From Thunnus maccoyii (lineage: Eukaryota > Chordata > Actinopteri > Scombriformes > Scombridae), in contig NC_056546.1 in assembly GCF_910596095.1 (NCBI RefSeq), forward strand, positions 23,774,425 through 23,838,424: 64,000 nt of DNA, in the 5' to 3' direction. Position numbers and translations under genes: made by a program. Shown piece by piece: positions 1 to 13,150 of this stretch. Within the stretch, counting starts at the first letter, position 1; every line of letters starts with the position of its first letter. The notes below the pieces were generated by a model that saw only the letters and a list, made by a program, of their open reading frames with translations, was not told the origin of the DNA and searched no databases.

Positions 1-560
1 ATTTGGGACAGCTACACCTCCCTTCTCCACAGACATCTGTAACTTAGCCATTTTTAATCATGGTTTCCTTCTGTTCCAAATGAACCAGCCGTTTACCCTT
101 TTAATTATTAAGCAGGGTAGGGACCATTTAAATATGATAAAGAGGTCTCGGTAGGATATTCATTTTAAATAAGGCGATCCTACCCAACATACACAGTGGA
201 AGAGATATCTATCTGTCTAAGTCGTCACTAATATGTTTTTAGAAGAGGCTCAAAATTGGCCTTGCACATCTCTTCTATTGATGGAGTGATCGAAATCCCC
301 AGGTAAGTAAAACCTTTGGGTGACCATTTAAATGGAGATGGGATGAGGTGATAAGGATTGCCTAAAGGAATGACTTCAGACTTTAAAAAAATAATCTTAT
401 ACCCTGAAAATTCACCAAATTGATTTATTAACTCCAAAACAGTTGGTATAGATGTCTTTGGCTTAGTTATAAAGAATAAGATATCGTTGGCATATAAGGC
501 TATTTTGTGATGTTTTTCACCAACAGATTCTGGAAATGGCTATGTTGTTAATGATGTCAG
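1..560 (-). mobile_element. Decayed L1-clade LINE reverse-transcriptase fragment
   Basis: Read on the minus strand, this block encodes pieces of a fish L1-type reverse transcriptase. From about 530 down to 228 the frame reads ...IALYANDILFF..., then ...FGEFSGYKI..., then ...FTYLGI.... These are the catalytic YADD-box region and the downstream palm/thumb motifs of L1-clade enzymes. From 228 to 1 there are further recognisable blocks (GRIALFKMNILPRPLY) broken by stops and frame shifts. The catalytic box is YAND instead of YADD, so the copy is dead. It lies in the first intron of the presumed unc5b gene and is cut by the window edge. The family match is from memory of L1 motifs. Confidence 0.8.
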
Positions 561-2237
561 CAGTTAGAGCATCCTCCGAAAAAATCATCAACTTGAACAT
601 ATGCAGTAAAATCAATCTGATGTGTCACTTTGAGGGCAGTTTAATGTCCAAGCTGTAATCTAAACGGTGTGTGCACTTGTATAACAGGTGATATTTTCCT
701 AAAGAAAACAAACAGCCAGTGTTTGCCCAGAGATAGGAGCAGCTGCTGCACACCTGCCTGCGGCTCGCTTCTTCTCCTCTCTGAACAAGTGTAGGTCTTT
801 TGTTGCAACAAACAGGCAGGTGAGGGACGCCCGCATTTACGTAGGGTGTAGATTTCAGCACCCATTTAATTACCATCACGTCCTTGACATTCGAAATCGA
901 ACTAGACCAACTGTGCACATCTATAAATATCAGGAGAAATGCCTGCTTCACTGACAATACATGTAGAGCAAAGCAGAGCTCAGTGTGGGATACGACTGAG
1001 CATCATATACTGTATTATGTGAATCTACATCACTAAGCTCTTGTGCGCTGAAAACTGCACAAAGCTGCTGTCACGATGAAAAATAATCAGAGGACATTAC
1101 ATACAGCTGTAGCACCTTAAAATTTTCATTAATCATTTTAACAACACTGCAGGAAACAGCTCCCTTGGGCGATTACGTCGGCCTGTAGTTCATTGGTAAC
1201 TCCACTTTTGCAGACATGAAATAGCACTGACCCCTTCACATGAAAATTCACTCCTTCTTCACATCTGAATTCCACTTGAAGACTGTGATGATACTTTTAC
1301 ACTCTACGCCCCCAATGAAAGCATTGATAGGAGCCTCTGTTAAGACCACTTTAAAGTCCCATAACAAATTCAGGAATTCCACACAATGGCCTATATTTGT
1401 CCAAGCGTCACATCTGACATGCTTGCTGCACACTGAGATTTGCACACTCCTGAGCTATGAGAGACACTTTAAATATAGACTGCATGGGAGGACAGTGTTG
1501 GTACAGTTGGGCTGTGGGATTGTGAATGGGATTATAATATTATGATATATGGCTGTATTCATTTGACTCTAGGTTCCAATGTGCCATACCACGCATAACA
1601 ACCAGCACACAATGCAAGTATCACTTTCTGCAGCCTCAAACAGTGCTCGCATTGTGTTCGTGCCATTTCGGGACACTTCTTGTACACTTTTCTGCCTCCA
1701 AAATGTTGCAATTTAGCTTTAACATTAGCAGACAAAGTGCGTTTTTAACAGTTGCCATCTAGACTTCAGGTCATTGGCTCTGTTTGAAGCAGCGCGGAAA
1801 TCTTTCCTCTCTGCGTTTCTCTTCATTTTCTCCTGTCTTCATCTTTTTCCCCCCGTGATCGCAGTTTTACAGAGAATCATAAATTTTATGAATTTAAAGT
1901 GCATCCCAAACCAAACATATTTTATTTCCTACTGTGCTGTGCTACTCACATAATAAATTATTTCTGATTGACAAGGAGAGGAAGAAGGTGCTAAATAATA
2001 ACTGATGCGCTCAGATTGACAGATAATATATCAAACAGAAGAGAGCATTAGAGATGCAAAGAAAACACTAATTATAAATTTCTCATCTGATTTAACACAC
2101 TAGACTCCTTTTTAAAATTTTATATAAATAGGTTATCCCTTCTTTTTCAAGCCACAAAACATTCGAAAACGTGCGACAAAGCTTTAAAACTCAACCTTTC
2201 CACTGAGTGTAACAGTAAAGCTGATGATGAAGCTTAC
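561..2237. other. Intronic DNA (presumed unc5b intron 1, partial), no gene seen
   Basis: This stretch follows the splice donor of the presumed unc5b exon 1 on the minus strand. It contains only short open frames with no recognisable domain. Apart from the LINE fragment to its left, I see no repeat or RNA gene that I can name. Confidence 0.5.
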
Positions 2238-2310
2238 CTTCCAGCAGCAGCACCAGCAGCAGCAGCAGCACCGTGATGTTTCCCCGAGAGAAACCACAAC
2301 TTGACCCCAT
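2238..2310 (-). CDS. unc5b: First coding exon of a signal-peptide protein, probably unc5b (netrin receptor)
   Basis: The minus-strand ATG at 2310-2308 opens 24 codons plus one base, then meets a consensus donor (GAAG|GTAAGC) at 2238. The peptide has a short polar start (MGSSCGFSRGN) followed by a nearly unbroken Leu/Val stretch, a classic secretory signal sequence. The exon ends in phase 1, usual for signal-peptide exons. The rest of the gene lies beyond the left edge. UNC5B is the vertebrate neighbour of PCBD1 and SGPL1, its first exon encodes only the signal peptide, and its first intron is long; these three facts drive the name. UNC5B is a single-pass receptor with Ig, thrombospondin, ZU5 and death domains, none of which are in this window. 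The exon itself is well supported, but the gene name is inference from synteny. Confidence 0.6.
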
Positions 2311-2379
2311 ATTCGCGAACCATAAGTGAAAGTTTCTGAATGCAAGCGCGATTCAAAAAAGTTCCCTTGAACGAAAAAA

Positions 2380-2640
2380 AATGTCAAAAATCAAAGCGAT
2401 AAATGAAATGCAGGCGGTGAGTAAACCAGTGCGTGTCCTGCGGGCGGCCAGATGAAGTCCTCAGTGTCCCATAGACAGGCTGCTGTGCGCGGCTCCAGTG
2501 GCTGCTGATGGGCTGACTGGTTGGCTGGCTGGCCGGAGGGGGAGGAGGGGGAGGGGGGAGGGAGGCGGTGGGTGGAGGGGGGTCACTGCTTCACTACTCG
2601 CTGCCCCGCTGCTTCCGCAGCAGCAGGCAGCACAGCATCT
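2380..2640 (-). promoter_or_regulatory. GC-rich 5' UTR/promoter region of the presumed unc5b gene
   Basis: The region just upstream of the minus-strand ATG at 2310 has many CpG dinucleotides compared with the AT-rich surroundings. At 2530-2582 it holds a purine tract of repeated G3-G6 runs (plus strand) separated by single A or T bases. This is a CpG-island-like promoter with potential to form G-quadruplexes. No TATA box is evident, and the transcription start cannot be placed. Confidence 0.45.
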
Positions 2641-2760
2641 ACAGGAAATTTAAGAGCATAATTTAACAGCAGGTCAGTCATCTCATTAACACTCTGCGGG
2701 GGAAAAATTATTAACAATTATCATTAAACGTGTAATGGTTCATTTTAAAGGTGCAGGCGC

Positions 2761-2771
2761 AGTTTTTTTCT

Positions 2772-2807
<36 letters not shown>

Positions 2808-2814
2808 AAAGGGG
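2761..2814. repeat. T-run followed by A-run low-complexity block
   Basis: A pyrimidine tract with a pure T run at 2777-2800 is followed directly by ten A at 2801-2810 and four G. It is a simple-sequence block between unc5b and hgsnat. Confidence 0.9.
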
Positions 2815-4062
2815 TATCAGGTGTGTTTATTCTAATCACTGCTTTATTATAACTGGCTTGTAATAATTGTATTTATGCATTTTCTCATATCTAGCATCAG
2901 TGACATGAATTTATTCACACCAGTGGATTTAAACTTTTTTTAAAGTGTTATTTTAGAACAAGTGTGCATGTGGAACAGCATCAAATGAACTCCTGGGAGG
3001 TATAGCAGTGGGTTTTTAGCTGAATGATGAGCCATTTTACTGCTGAGCTGCACCCCCAAAACACCATTTGGATTAATAACAATTCACAACTGACAACAGT
3101 GTGTCTATCTGCTCATAAATGCCAGAACGAAACCAGCAAACTACTGTAAAAGACCATCTGTACTGTCAGCTGTGCCTCTTCCCGCTCAGGAGAGTGTGTC
3201 GGAGGCTGAAGGCTGTGTTAAAGTGTGGGATCTCTGTGTGACTGGATAGTGTGGAGTGATGCATTGCTGCAGCCTCGGGGCAGGACACCAGTCACTCACA
3301 CAGCAATCGCTCTCCAATCAATGTCTCTGCATGTAGCAAAAAAACACTGGAGCTCACTGGGCTGCAGAGGGGGATGGCAGGGCTTCTCAGGAGCTCCGGT
3401 AACTTTCACTGGGTGGGGAAAAACATATTACCACCACTGTTCTTATATTTTCACCTCTCCTTTTCAGTTTTATCAATTTATCTCATTTGTATCATCATCA
3501 AAATAATTGTGTCCTTTAGTGAAAAGGTGAAATTACTGAAAGAAACTCAAAAAAGCACAACACAAAGTTATTGCCTAAAATCTTACAAGAATTGGTCTTA
3601 CAGTTGTCAATTTACTCAAAATATCATCTTATCTTAATGTCTGAAATGGGTGTTTGTATGTTTATAATAAATTATCTGTTACTGTTTCAGCAGATACTGT
3701 ATTAAGGTTTTCACTTACACTGTATAGGAAGATAAATGTATTCCTGTTTGCTCTATCAAGGGAGATAATGGGGATCATTATGTGATATAAGATGCTGAAC
3801 AGTCTGCATGAGAACATTGTATCTGGGATAAAGTTTCCATATGACAGACTATAGGTATCCTGAGACATATGCTCAAAAATAATCAATAAGGACAAGGAAA
3901 TGTGGTGGTGTAGACATGGTATGTCAAACCACAATGGTTTCTTAAAAACATTTTTTGAAAGCACTAGAATGACACCAAGTTTAGAGTAGTGCAGGATGAG
4001 TTTATCAGAAATTCAAACTGAAATATATGCACAGTATTTGTCACCTCCACAGTCTGGATATT

Positions 4063-4105
4063 TTTATTTTGATCCTTACAGTCTTTATTATTAGTGATGT
4101 TTATT
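4063..4105 (-). terminator. Cluster of minus-strand AATAAA signals, candidate hgsnat poly(A) site
   Basis: Three minus-strand AATAAA hexamers (complement TTTATT at 4063-4068, 4084-4089 and 4100-4105) lie about 1.3 kb past the hgsnat stop codon. A cluster is suggestive, but nothing in the sequence ties it to the gene; a nearer site could be used. Confidence 0.3.
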
Positions 4106-4319
4106 CAGTTCTGACCTCGTCATGCTGCAGACACTATAAATCTCTCTGAATGATTCAGCTAAATGCTTGAATTTAAATAAATGCAGAAGACACAAAACAT
4201 ATCTTTAGCCCTCTGTGGTGAGTCTGTATTGATTTCATTTTCATCTCATGAAGAAGCAGCAATGCATTTCCATTGCTGGCACTAGTTTGGGAAAGCAATT
4301 ATGGACTTGCATCTTGTTC

Positions 4320-4398
4320 AAGAGGGCAGGATGCACCTACTGGGATTCAAACAACAACCTCTGTTTATAAGACAATTACCAAAACCACTACACCATAT
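4320..4398 (-). repeat. Degenerate tRNA-like SINE head
   Basis: On the minus strand the sequence reads ATGGTGTAGTGGTTTTGGTA..., resembling a pol III A box (GTGTAGTGG), and about 40 bases later GTTTGAATCCC, resembling a B box. This is the layout of a tRNA-derived SINE promoter. The acceptor stem does not pair well, so a functional tRNA is unlikely. Confidence 0.45.
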
Positions 4399-4880
4399 TA
4401 CACAATGTTGTTATGGCTTCTGAGGAGTGTGTAATATGATTTCCTCTGGAAGAAGAGCATGATGCTGTTTCATTTCATTAACTAGATGGTCATTTCATGA
4501 TGTACACTCACCTGACCTGATGCAAAGGCCACACTGATCTGTACCTGCTCAACACTCTCATTCATTCTACAAAAAACATGTATAAATCACCCAACCACAT
4601 TGTCAATCATGTAGAAATATTATAATCTGAGTCTGAAAATGAACCCTGCTTCAGTATGTTAATAGCTTGTGTATAAAAAATGAAAATTTTAAACATGTAA
4701 CAAGGGCTCAGGCTTTTTCAGGGGGCTTGTCGTTGTCCTCTGATGAATTGGATTCATGTAATTTCCCTGATTTTCTAATAGAATGAGTGCTAGAGGTGTT
4801 GGTCCCATTAATGACACTCCTTTGTGAGCTGTGCATCTTGACCCCTATTAAGTACTGTCACTCGGACAGCAGATGGTACC

Positions 4881-4904
4881 CGCACACACACACACACACA
4901 CACA
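4881..4904. repeat. (CA)n microsatellite
   Basis: About twelve CA dinucleotide units in the hgsnat/unc5b intergenic region. Confidence 0.95.
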
Positions 4905-5371
4905 TAGAAAGAGGAGGAGTGGCCATGGCAACAGACTCATAATGGCTGGCCTGGTGTGTAGTGGAATCACTCGGCCTAATTTGTTAAGTACCACCTCAGT
5001 ATATTTGATTTAATCAGTCTATTCAGTGTACAAAACAAGTGGCATTAAATAAATCCTCAGCTGCCCAACAACACCGATGGATCAGACATCTTTTTTCAAA
5101 ATTGGGTGGCTCCACACATGAACATTTTCTAACCTTTTTCTTGTAGTAGATCTTGATCTGCTTGTGTTTGACAAAAACTTTAATCCTCTTTTCAGTCTGA
5201 GCTGCTTGTTTTATCAGATGAGTGGGATATTAGTGTAATAGTGCAATTCATGCAGATGCATGTGGGCAGGCTGTACATCAATGAGAAGTAAACTAAACTG
5301 ATCAGGCCAAGAACTGTGAGGTATGGCAATTGTCTCTACAGAGAGAGAGAGGGACAGATAATCATCCTGTT

Positions 5372-8300
5372 TTATATTTTGAGGAAGAATTTCTTCCTGT
5401 ACAGCAGGTAGGCGATGAGCACCCACAGTGCAGTTCCCCACAGGCTTTGGAAGAGCCACTCCCAATGACTCTCCTGGAAGCGCATCTCCCAGCTGAACGG
5501 GAAGTAGAAACCCAGGAGAGAGTGGCCAACATACACAAAAATGGAGTTCATCCCTGAGGAGGAGACAAATACAAGGTGTTATTGAACAGGACTTCTCTGT
5601 TTTAAAGGAAAATGTTCTCTCTGTTTTAAAGGAAAATGTTATCTTCTGGTGTCATAATAATCTTGGCACTCACCTCCTCTGCTGTAGAGATTAGGGAAAC
5701 ACATATTCCAACAAAGCAAGTATATTGGGGCAAGCAGTGTAAACCTCCTAAAGCTTTCCAAAAAAACATAAATTTTACATTACTCATTTTAAACACTTGT
5801 CTCTGAGTCAGACTAAGAATAAACTAATAAATGGAAGAAAAGCGCGAGGTAGATTGAGCTGGAAATGGTCATGTCAAGTCTCAACCTTCAATTTGGATAT
5901 GGAAAAACTCAGATCTCTGTATGATAAGCAACAGCGATTACAAAGATTACAACCCCTAAAGGCAATCAAGCCCTTTAAGAACACTTTTTCAATAGTAACT
6001 CCTGTCGCAGTAGAATAATACAATAATAAAATGATAAGTAACTAATGTTTGTTATTCAGCAGACGAATAGACAGCTAGATTTGTTGGCCGCCAAGTTGCC
6101 CCAAGAAGTAGATCCTTATGTAGTTAGCAGTATAGTAAGAGTAACTGATCCAATTTCTGTGTTTACTTTTAACTCAGAATGAAGTGCTTGAAATTATTTA
6201 TATAAAATGTATTATTTGGAAAGCTTTGGGAGGCTCACCCCGGGTAGCCCTGATATCTTTGTTTTGCCGGAGTTTGGGTTTCCCAATTCTCTACAGTTGA
6301 AGTAGAGAGTGCAATGTTAGCATGACCCATGTCAAAATTAGAGAATAAGACTAAGTTTAAAAGTACCAGAATATTTCTTTAAACCTGCTTTTACTGATTT
6401 TTTGGCCACTTGGAGACACAACCCTGGCACATTATCATTGTTTAGTAGATATGATGAGCTTGTTAGGTTACTGCAGATATGGAGTCATTGGAGTCATTGG
6501 ACTCATTTCAATGTTTCACTCTCCTTTTAGCTCTGTTTTGCTCTCCAACTTGAGAGGGAAATATCTGGTGCTTAGCTGCAAAATGCTCCTCTGTATTCAA
6601 CAGCTAGTCGCTAACATTTCTGCAGTTTGGCACTGGACAGGTTGCTTATGTGGGGTTTCTAGAGCTGAAAACAGCTGCTTGCTTCTGGGAACAACGCTGA
6701 TGAGAGTCAACCAAAACAGTTAAGTTACAGACCAAAAAACCAAAACAATGGGCTAAAAGACGCTAAAACGCTCCATACAACTGCAGACTGACTACAGAGT
6801 CCACATACATGTGGTCTGTTAATACAAAAATACTGATTATAGCCGGTTTATTTAATTAAATGTATTATTCAATGTGGGTGTTTCATGTGCCAATCAATTG
6901 TCTGAGGTTTTTATTCCAACCAAAGCATATACACCAGTATATACACTGAGCCCTTTGGTCCATGACCACAGTACCTGGATATATGAATGGCTGTCCGCCC
7001 CACCAGCCCTTGATATCAGTGACAAAGTACATGCCTCCCAGCAGCAGGAAGGAGAAACAGCCCATACACATCACATAGGACACTGACCTGAACAAAACAG
7101 ACCATCAACAACACTTACACTTACAACAACAACATTTCACTGTGTACATTTGGGCATCACTAAAATGTGAACGGTGTGAACAAGGGTGTAAAAACACTGA
7201 AGCTATCAATCCTCTACTGCACATAAATAACACCCAGGAGTCTCAAGCTGCGGGACAGTTTGCTGGATTGGTGTAAAGCATCAGCAGTGGATCCTTGGCA
7301 CGTGCCCTGTGGAGCCGTGCCAGCCAGCCATGTCCCTGTCTGTTCCTAAGTGCAAGAATGCTTGATGTAATATCATCTAATGTAAAATGGCTGCCTCCCG
7401 GAGCCTCCTTGCAGTGGGCTTTTTTATTTTTTATCTCAGCTGAAGTGGGGCCAAAAAGGACTCTTAGCTGGGAGTTAATTACTTCTAGACATCCAGGCTG
7501 GGACTTGTACTCAAGAGCTCAATAACCTGTGCATGATGAACTGCCTATAAAAGCCAGGCAGGTAATGGCGAGGGATGAATGCAGCTTTAGCGGGGGCCCC
7601 TGTGGAACATCATGAAGAATTTGCTTACACATCACAGATGAAATGGTATTCTTCCTGCTGCAACATTAAAATGATTCACATTATATTAAGGGGAATGTGG
7701 GAGTGGAACAAATGCACAGGTCATAAAATAATTTCCATCTGAGGCAGTAATTGGGCTGTATTTCATGCAAAATCACCATAAACATTTATAAAGACACTGT
7801 GCCTTGTTTTTCCAAAAAGGCATATGATAGTTTGGGAGACTGCATTGTGGTTACATAGATGCTTTTCCCAGAGCCGGATCCTATTCCATCACACATAGCT
7901 GGTAAAATGTGTACTGAGTGCTTCTGCCAGGACGACTGGTGGGGTAGAGATCATAAAGCATCCCTCATTTTTCTGGCTGTAAGGAGTGATCATGTTGGGA
8001 GGATGTATAACGGCTCCACCTCACACTCCTGACAGTCCGGGTGATTATTTACAGTCGTAGCTGTCATTAGAGGTAAGTAAACGCGTGTTTTAGCAGCCTT
8101 GATTTGTGTCTGTTGGAAACCCATCCTTTCTTTTGTGAGAAAAGTGGCTGGATTTAGAGGGTCAGGAAGCACTTACCATAGGTTTTTATTGACAGGTATA
8201 AATCCTCCGTCTCGTGTGCACTTAGAAAGGATGGCTGCAGAGATTCCCTGAGGGTGGAAATGAAACAGATTTCAAATCGATGGAGGGCGATAAAGCAATC

Positions 8301-11300
8301 TGTACTGGGCTGCTAAAACGTAAGGCAACAGAATCAAGCGAGTCCGGCGGATTAACCGATTATCTGGGAGTCAGATGAATAAGGTTCATCAAGTTACACA
8401 CACACAATATCGGACTGCAAACACGCCAATTTGACCACCACGCTGGAATGTTGCTCTCTTCAAAGAGTGTCAGACTCCGGCAGATAGCGGAGAATCCATT
8501 GAAGGCCAAGTTGACTCCGCTGCCTTAATAACAATGATACACACGAACCATACAATCTGATGAACTGTACATCAATAAAAGCTTTTATTGTCTCATCTAT
8601 TTACCTTTACATATGATTTAGATGCTTGAAGAACCATTTTGTTCTCCAGAGAGAAACCCAGGGCAGTGGATAAGAATCCAAACATGCTTGTTAGGTGGAT
8701 ATCCATCATGTGTATAGATGACAGAATCGATGGTGTGGAAATAGCCTAGCCGGGGCTGGATTGAGTCTCCAGGCTATCCAGGCAGCAGGATGTGGGATGG
8801 GGCTGGTATGTGGGGCAATCGCTCAATTTCAATCTCTCACTTCTGGAGCCTGATCGTTGGACTTTAATTAACATGGGCTGTTGTTTATTAGGGAGAAGAT
8901 GCATGGTCGACCCTGAATATCAATCCGCCACAGAAATCACACTACAGTGAGCTGTGGTGTAAAAACTGGCTTGTGTTTATTGTATCAACACTTTCTGGTT
9001 CTTTTTGAACCTCCTGTGCATAATATCAATCCTGTGGTTGGGTGCCTGCAGAAATGAGCTCCCTCCTCCACTGAGGAGACTTGCTAATGTCAAGAGCACA
9101 TGTCTGAAACAAGAGGCAGTTCAGCTCTGCTTCCTGCCTCCCCTCTGCGCTGAAATTGTATTAGAAAAGTCAATATCAAGAGCAGGCCAATCACTAAAAC
9201 TAATTTTGCTTTTTTGTGTTGGTGAAAACAGTTTGTAGGACTATAAATAGATTTAGCTACTGAGATTAAATAAGAAACCAAAGCAAATATACATAAGTAG
9301 AGCATGTGGGATGATTATGTATTCATGCTTTACACATGGTTTGTATCTGCTCCCAAAATCAATGAAAAAATGTCCTGCTCTTGTTGTTGAGCCACTGCAA
9401 TGAGAGAAAATCTATTTTATCGTTATCCTTTATTTCAGTCAACCAGGATTTTAAGTCCCTGTATTGATTCGTCACTAAACACGGTATGATCTTGAATATA
9501 ACATCTCTAACATCATAATCTTGAGTATCCACACCATCTATATATCATTAACTGGTGAACCATGAGATACAGTGGAAAAACATAAAAGCCTAATGTTTAT
9601 TTATTTCATCATGTGTTACTTTATCACTTGGTGCCTCTGGGAGAAGCCAAATGGATCTAATTTATTTCACCTCCCTCCAGCCACTCGCTCCACAATGATA
9701 GTCAATAAGATTCAACACCAGGAGACAAAATGGGGAAATTTGTCATTTAAGAATAGAGGTTAATGATGTTAAATTCTCACAACAGAATTTCAATTGATTC
9801 TCACATATATAAACAGGATTTGTCCTGATTCACAAACACAAAAGAACCATTTCTTTGACTTCTGGACCTCTAATATTGGATTTATTATGTTTGTATTGGA
9901 CCTATTATAATCTTTTTGTTGGATTATAATGCTGTTGTTGTCTTGTGTATTTTAACAAACTTTAAGCTTGTTTTTGTAATTGCCATTTTCCCACCTACTG
10001 CTCTACTGAGCTCTCACAGCTCAAGACAGTGGAGATCTCTCTCAATAACATTTCCTGTGGTTTCTTCCAGGGATGTTAGTGTCGATTTGTCAGTTGGTTG
10101 ACCCCTTTGGTCCAGACTGAAATATCTCAACAACCATTAGATAGATTGCCACAAAATTTTGTACAGACATTCATGATCCTCATCGACTTTGCTGATCCCT
10201 ACTTGACTAAATCCCTTAAAAATTAATGGCAGTCCCATCAGCCTCAGTTGAACTTTGTGTTTAGTGCTCATTAGCAAATGTTAGCATGCTAACATGGTTA
10301 ACAAGGTTATCTGCTAAACATCATGTTGGCATGTTGGCATTGTCAATGAGAGCATGTTAGCATGCTGATGTTAGCACTTAGCTGAAGTACAGCCTCACAG
10401 AGCCGTTAACATGGCTATAGACGCTTGGTTTTGTTTTCTTGCATGCTGAGGTTTTTTAGGATTTTTTTTCTTATCTTTTTAGAGAAGTATGGGCTGGACA
10501 AGGATCCATTGTTTATATGGGCCTGTAAACCTCATTGAGATATTGCATGTGACATTGGGCTACACAAATAAACTTCAGTTGACTTGACTCACTAAGCCTG
10601 ACTACATGACAGATGTAGAACTAATGAGACCAAATTAACAAATGAAATTGTTTCCTTAATTTAAGGACCTTCAATGTAGTTTAATCACATGGGTCAAATA
10701 AATAAACCCCATACAATTACACATACCCGTCTGAAGGAACTTGATGTCTAATGTAGCAGAAAAGTCATGTGCAACAACAACATAACTTGAAACTAATGGT
10801 ATCTATTACTGTTTCTGTGTGTTTTCCCCGGCTGACTCTACTGGCCCCTTCTTTTCATCCTGCACAGTTTGATTTCAAAGGCTGAGTGGTGCAGCCAGCT
10901 CTTCCAGCTCCATCATCGCTCCAGGTCACAGGACTGCCAGTTCAGGATGTCTGCCTCCACAGCATGCAGGCTCCCACTAACCCCGTTTTACAAACGAGCT
11001 CCATCTCTGCAGCATCTCCCTGTACTTATAAAACAGTGGCCAAGCACAGTTCATCAAAGCCTGGCCTTTCTACATGGATATCTGTCAGTCTCGTTAAAGC
11101 AGACTCACAGCCTCCTGTCACAGGTTTGGAAATGCAAAACGGGCCATCTCGTATAACACTTGGCTTCTCCCAATGGGACATATTCCCCCTCTAAATGAAA
11201 TAGAGGCCAGCTTGGCTCTTTGTGTTTTAAGACCACCCAGCATGAACACAGAGCCAAAACAAATATAACCTCCGTGCTATCCGAGTAGATTTATGATGAA

Positions 11301-13119
11301 ATGTAACTTTTTTTTCCTGGATTTGGAAGGACTTTCATCTATTTCTGTTATAACACTTTATCAATACTGTCATGTGTTTCATCTGTAAATGTTTGCTGAG
11401 ATTTAGCCTGCAGGTGTATGAATTGATCATGCTCTTCATCAGATGCTCGTATACTGTGCGCCAAAGAGTGTAAGTAATATGCACAACTCTTATAATCTAA
11501 AACCACATGTGAGACACACACAGGCAATGAGAGACAGTGTGTATCCCCCTGAGGCACTGGATACCCATGTCTGCCCGGAAACACAGCCACACATGGTTGT
11601 TGTTTAATTGTACTCAGATCACACACATGTCCTCTACTAAGTCCTGCTAATGAATGGTTTCAGCAGCTATGACTAATACCTGAGTGTCTGGAAAACACGC
11701 AGCAGACTTTACCTGCAACGCAAAGTAAAGCAGCAAGACAGGGCAAGGATTTGTGTGAGTCATACAAGCAGTAAGGCGATTTAAGTGATTTGTTGTCTTG
11801 CTTTTAAATTATCGATCGACTTTTATAGTGAGTTACTTTACCAGCTGTGTTTTAAAATTTCCACATGATGAAACTTACCAGGATGACAGCCCACACTAGG
11901 AATCGGCAGAGGATGTGGACGTTTATCCCCTTGTAGAAGATGATAATTTTCCCCGCCTGTGGAGAAGGGGGCAGAGATAAGCACAACACCACAACTCATT
12001 CAATCATACATTTAACTGGAAATACCATGTAAACACCAACAACTGGCTTGTCCATTTATTTGCCCTTGGGTAACCAAACAGGCCTGGGATGTGGGTGTCA
12101 ATGCTGCGTCCCTGACGTGGCGGTCACATTTCTCCTATCCTGTCGAGCCAGATGTGGGGTGTAAGTCATCTGCAACCTCTGATTAATTTGGTGATGATGA
12201 ATATGTTTCAGCTGAGGACATTAGTATGGGTGAACACAGAGGAGGGCAACGGACACCTGGCGTGTCGTCTAAGACTCGCTGACTGAAGGGCTCAGTGCTA
12301 ACCGCCCACCGGGAATTGAGCAATGTGGCTGCTTTCGAATGGCAACTTCCCACAACACAAATGGTTATAAGTGACACTGTTGCCATCAGAGTGCGTGAGC
12401 TGCCTTGGAGACTCCGGTCTAAAGACCAAAAGCTCTCTCCTTGCTCTCTGACAACATTTTGTCAATAAAGGAGGGCAGCTGTGCACTTACACGCACACAG
12501 GAAAAAGTCTGTCATATGACCTTCATTTAAGTACAGTTAACAATGTTTTTATCAACATATTAGGATTACTTATCCTCTATGCAAAGAAGCTCTATTATAG
12601 CAACTACATTTCTTTTTGTTTAATTACAAACATGAATGTTAAATTATGTTGTTGTAAGAAATTAAGATTAGGAACACTGCAACACAATTTATATAATCTT
12701 TTAAATCCATTTTCTACATTTTACCAGATAGCTTCTCCTCAGCAAGTTTGGTTCCATTTGAATGAAAGAAGCTGCTGCTGTCAGCCAATCAGGCCCCAGT
12801 GTTGTGAGGATTCAAAGGATCAGTTCACCAAAATCAATGAAAAGCATATTTCTGCCAATAGATTTTGAGATTTCCTGAGCTGCCAACCAAATTGAGGGGA
12901 ATTAAACCTTGTTTGTGGCAGTCAAATGATTAAAAAAAATTAAAAACTCAAAACCAACGTCTTCTTTCCAGAGACTACTGTATGTCCTGGTTTCTCTTGT
13001 TAATTCATCAGCAGTATTGAGCATTGAGTTGACTGAGTTACAGCAGTTACATATCTCAAAACCAAAACCATCTGCATGGCTAAATGCAACTGGGGTAAAG
13101 TAGTAACATATGTTTTTTT

Positions 13120-13150
<31 letters not shown>

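Larger units (their letters stand above)
2815..5371. other. Intergenic region between unc5b 5' end and hgsnat 3' end
   Basis: No coding exon was found. It contains a tRNA-like SINE remnant near 4320-4398, a (CA)n microsatellite at 4881-4904, and probably the hgsnat 3' UTR just left of 5372. The short open frames here have no recognisable domain. Confidence 0.5.
5554..6974 (-). other. hgsnat intron 17
   Basis: Intron between the last two hgsnat exons. It holds a 22-bp sequence repeated at 24-bp spacing (5595-5640) and one copy of the dispersed repeat family B at about 6470-6860. No independent gene was seen. Confidence 0.7.
8248..11878 (-). other. hgsnat intron 15
   Basis: Intron of about 3.6 kb. 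It contains repeat family A copy 1 (10100-10425) followed by a SINE/LINE-type 3' tail (10470-10590). The remainder has only short open frames with no domain that I recognise. Confidence 0.6.

Noticed and set aside
2184-2387. Cysteine-rich minus-strand open frame (CCCCCWCCC)
   Set aside because: The cysteines come from reading the CAG-repeat-like leucine codons of the signal-peptide exon in a shifted frame.
4320-4398. Possible functional tRNA gene on the minus strand
   Set aside because: A- and B-box-like motifs exist but the acceptor and anticodon stems do not pair, so it was kept only as a SINE remnant.
4881-4904. CRISPR-like or other regular array
   Set aside because: Only simple dinucleotide and trinucleotide repeats were seen; no spaced direct repeats anywhere in the window.
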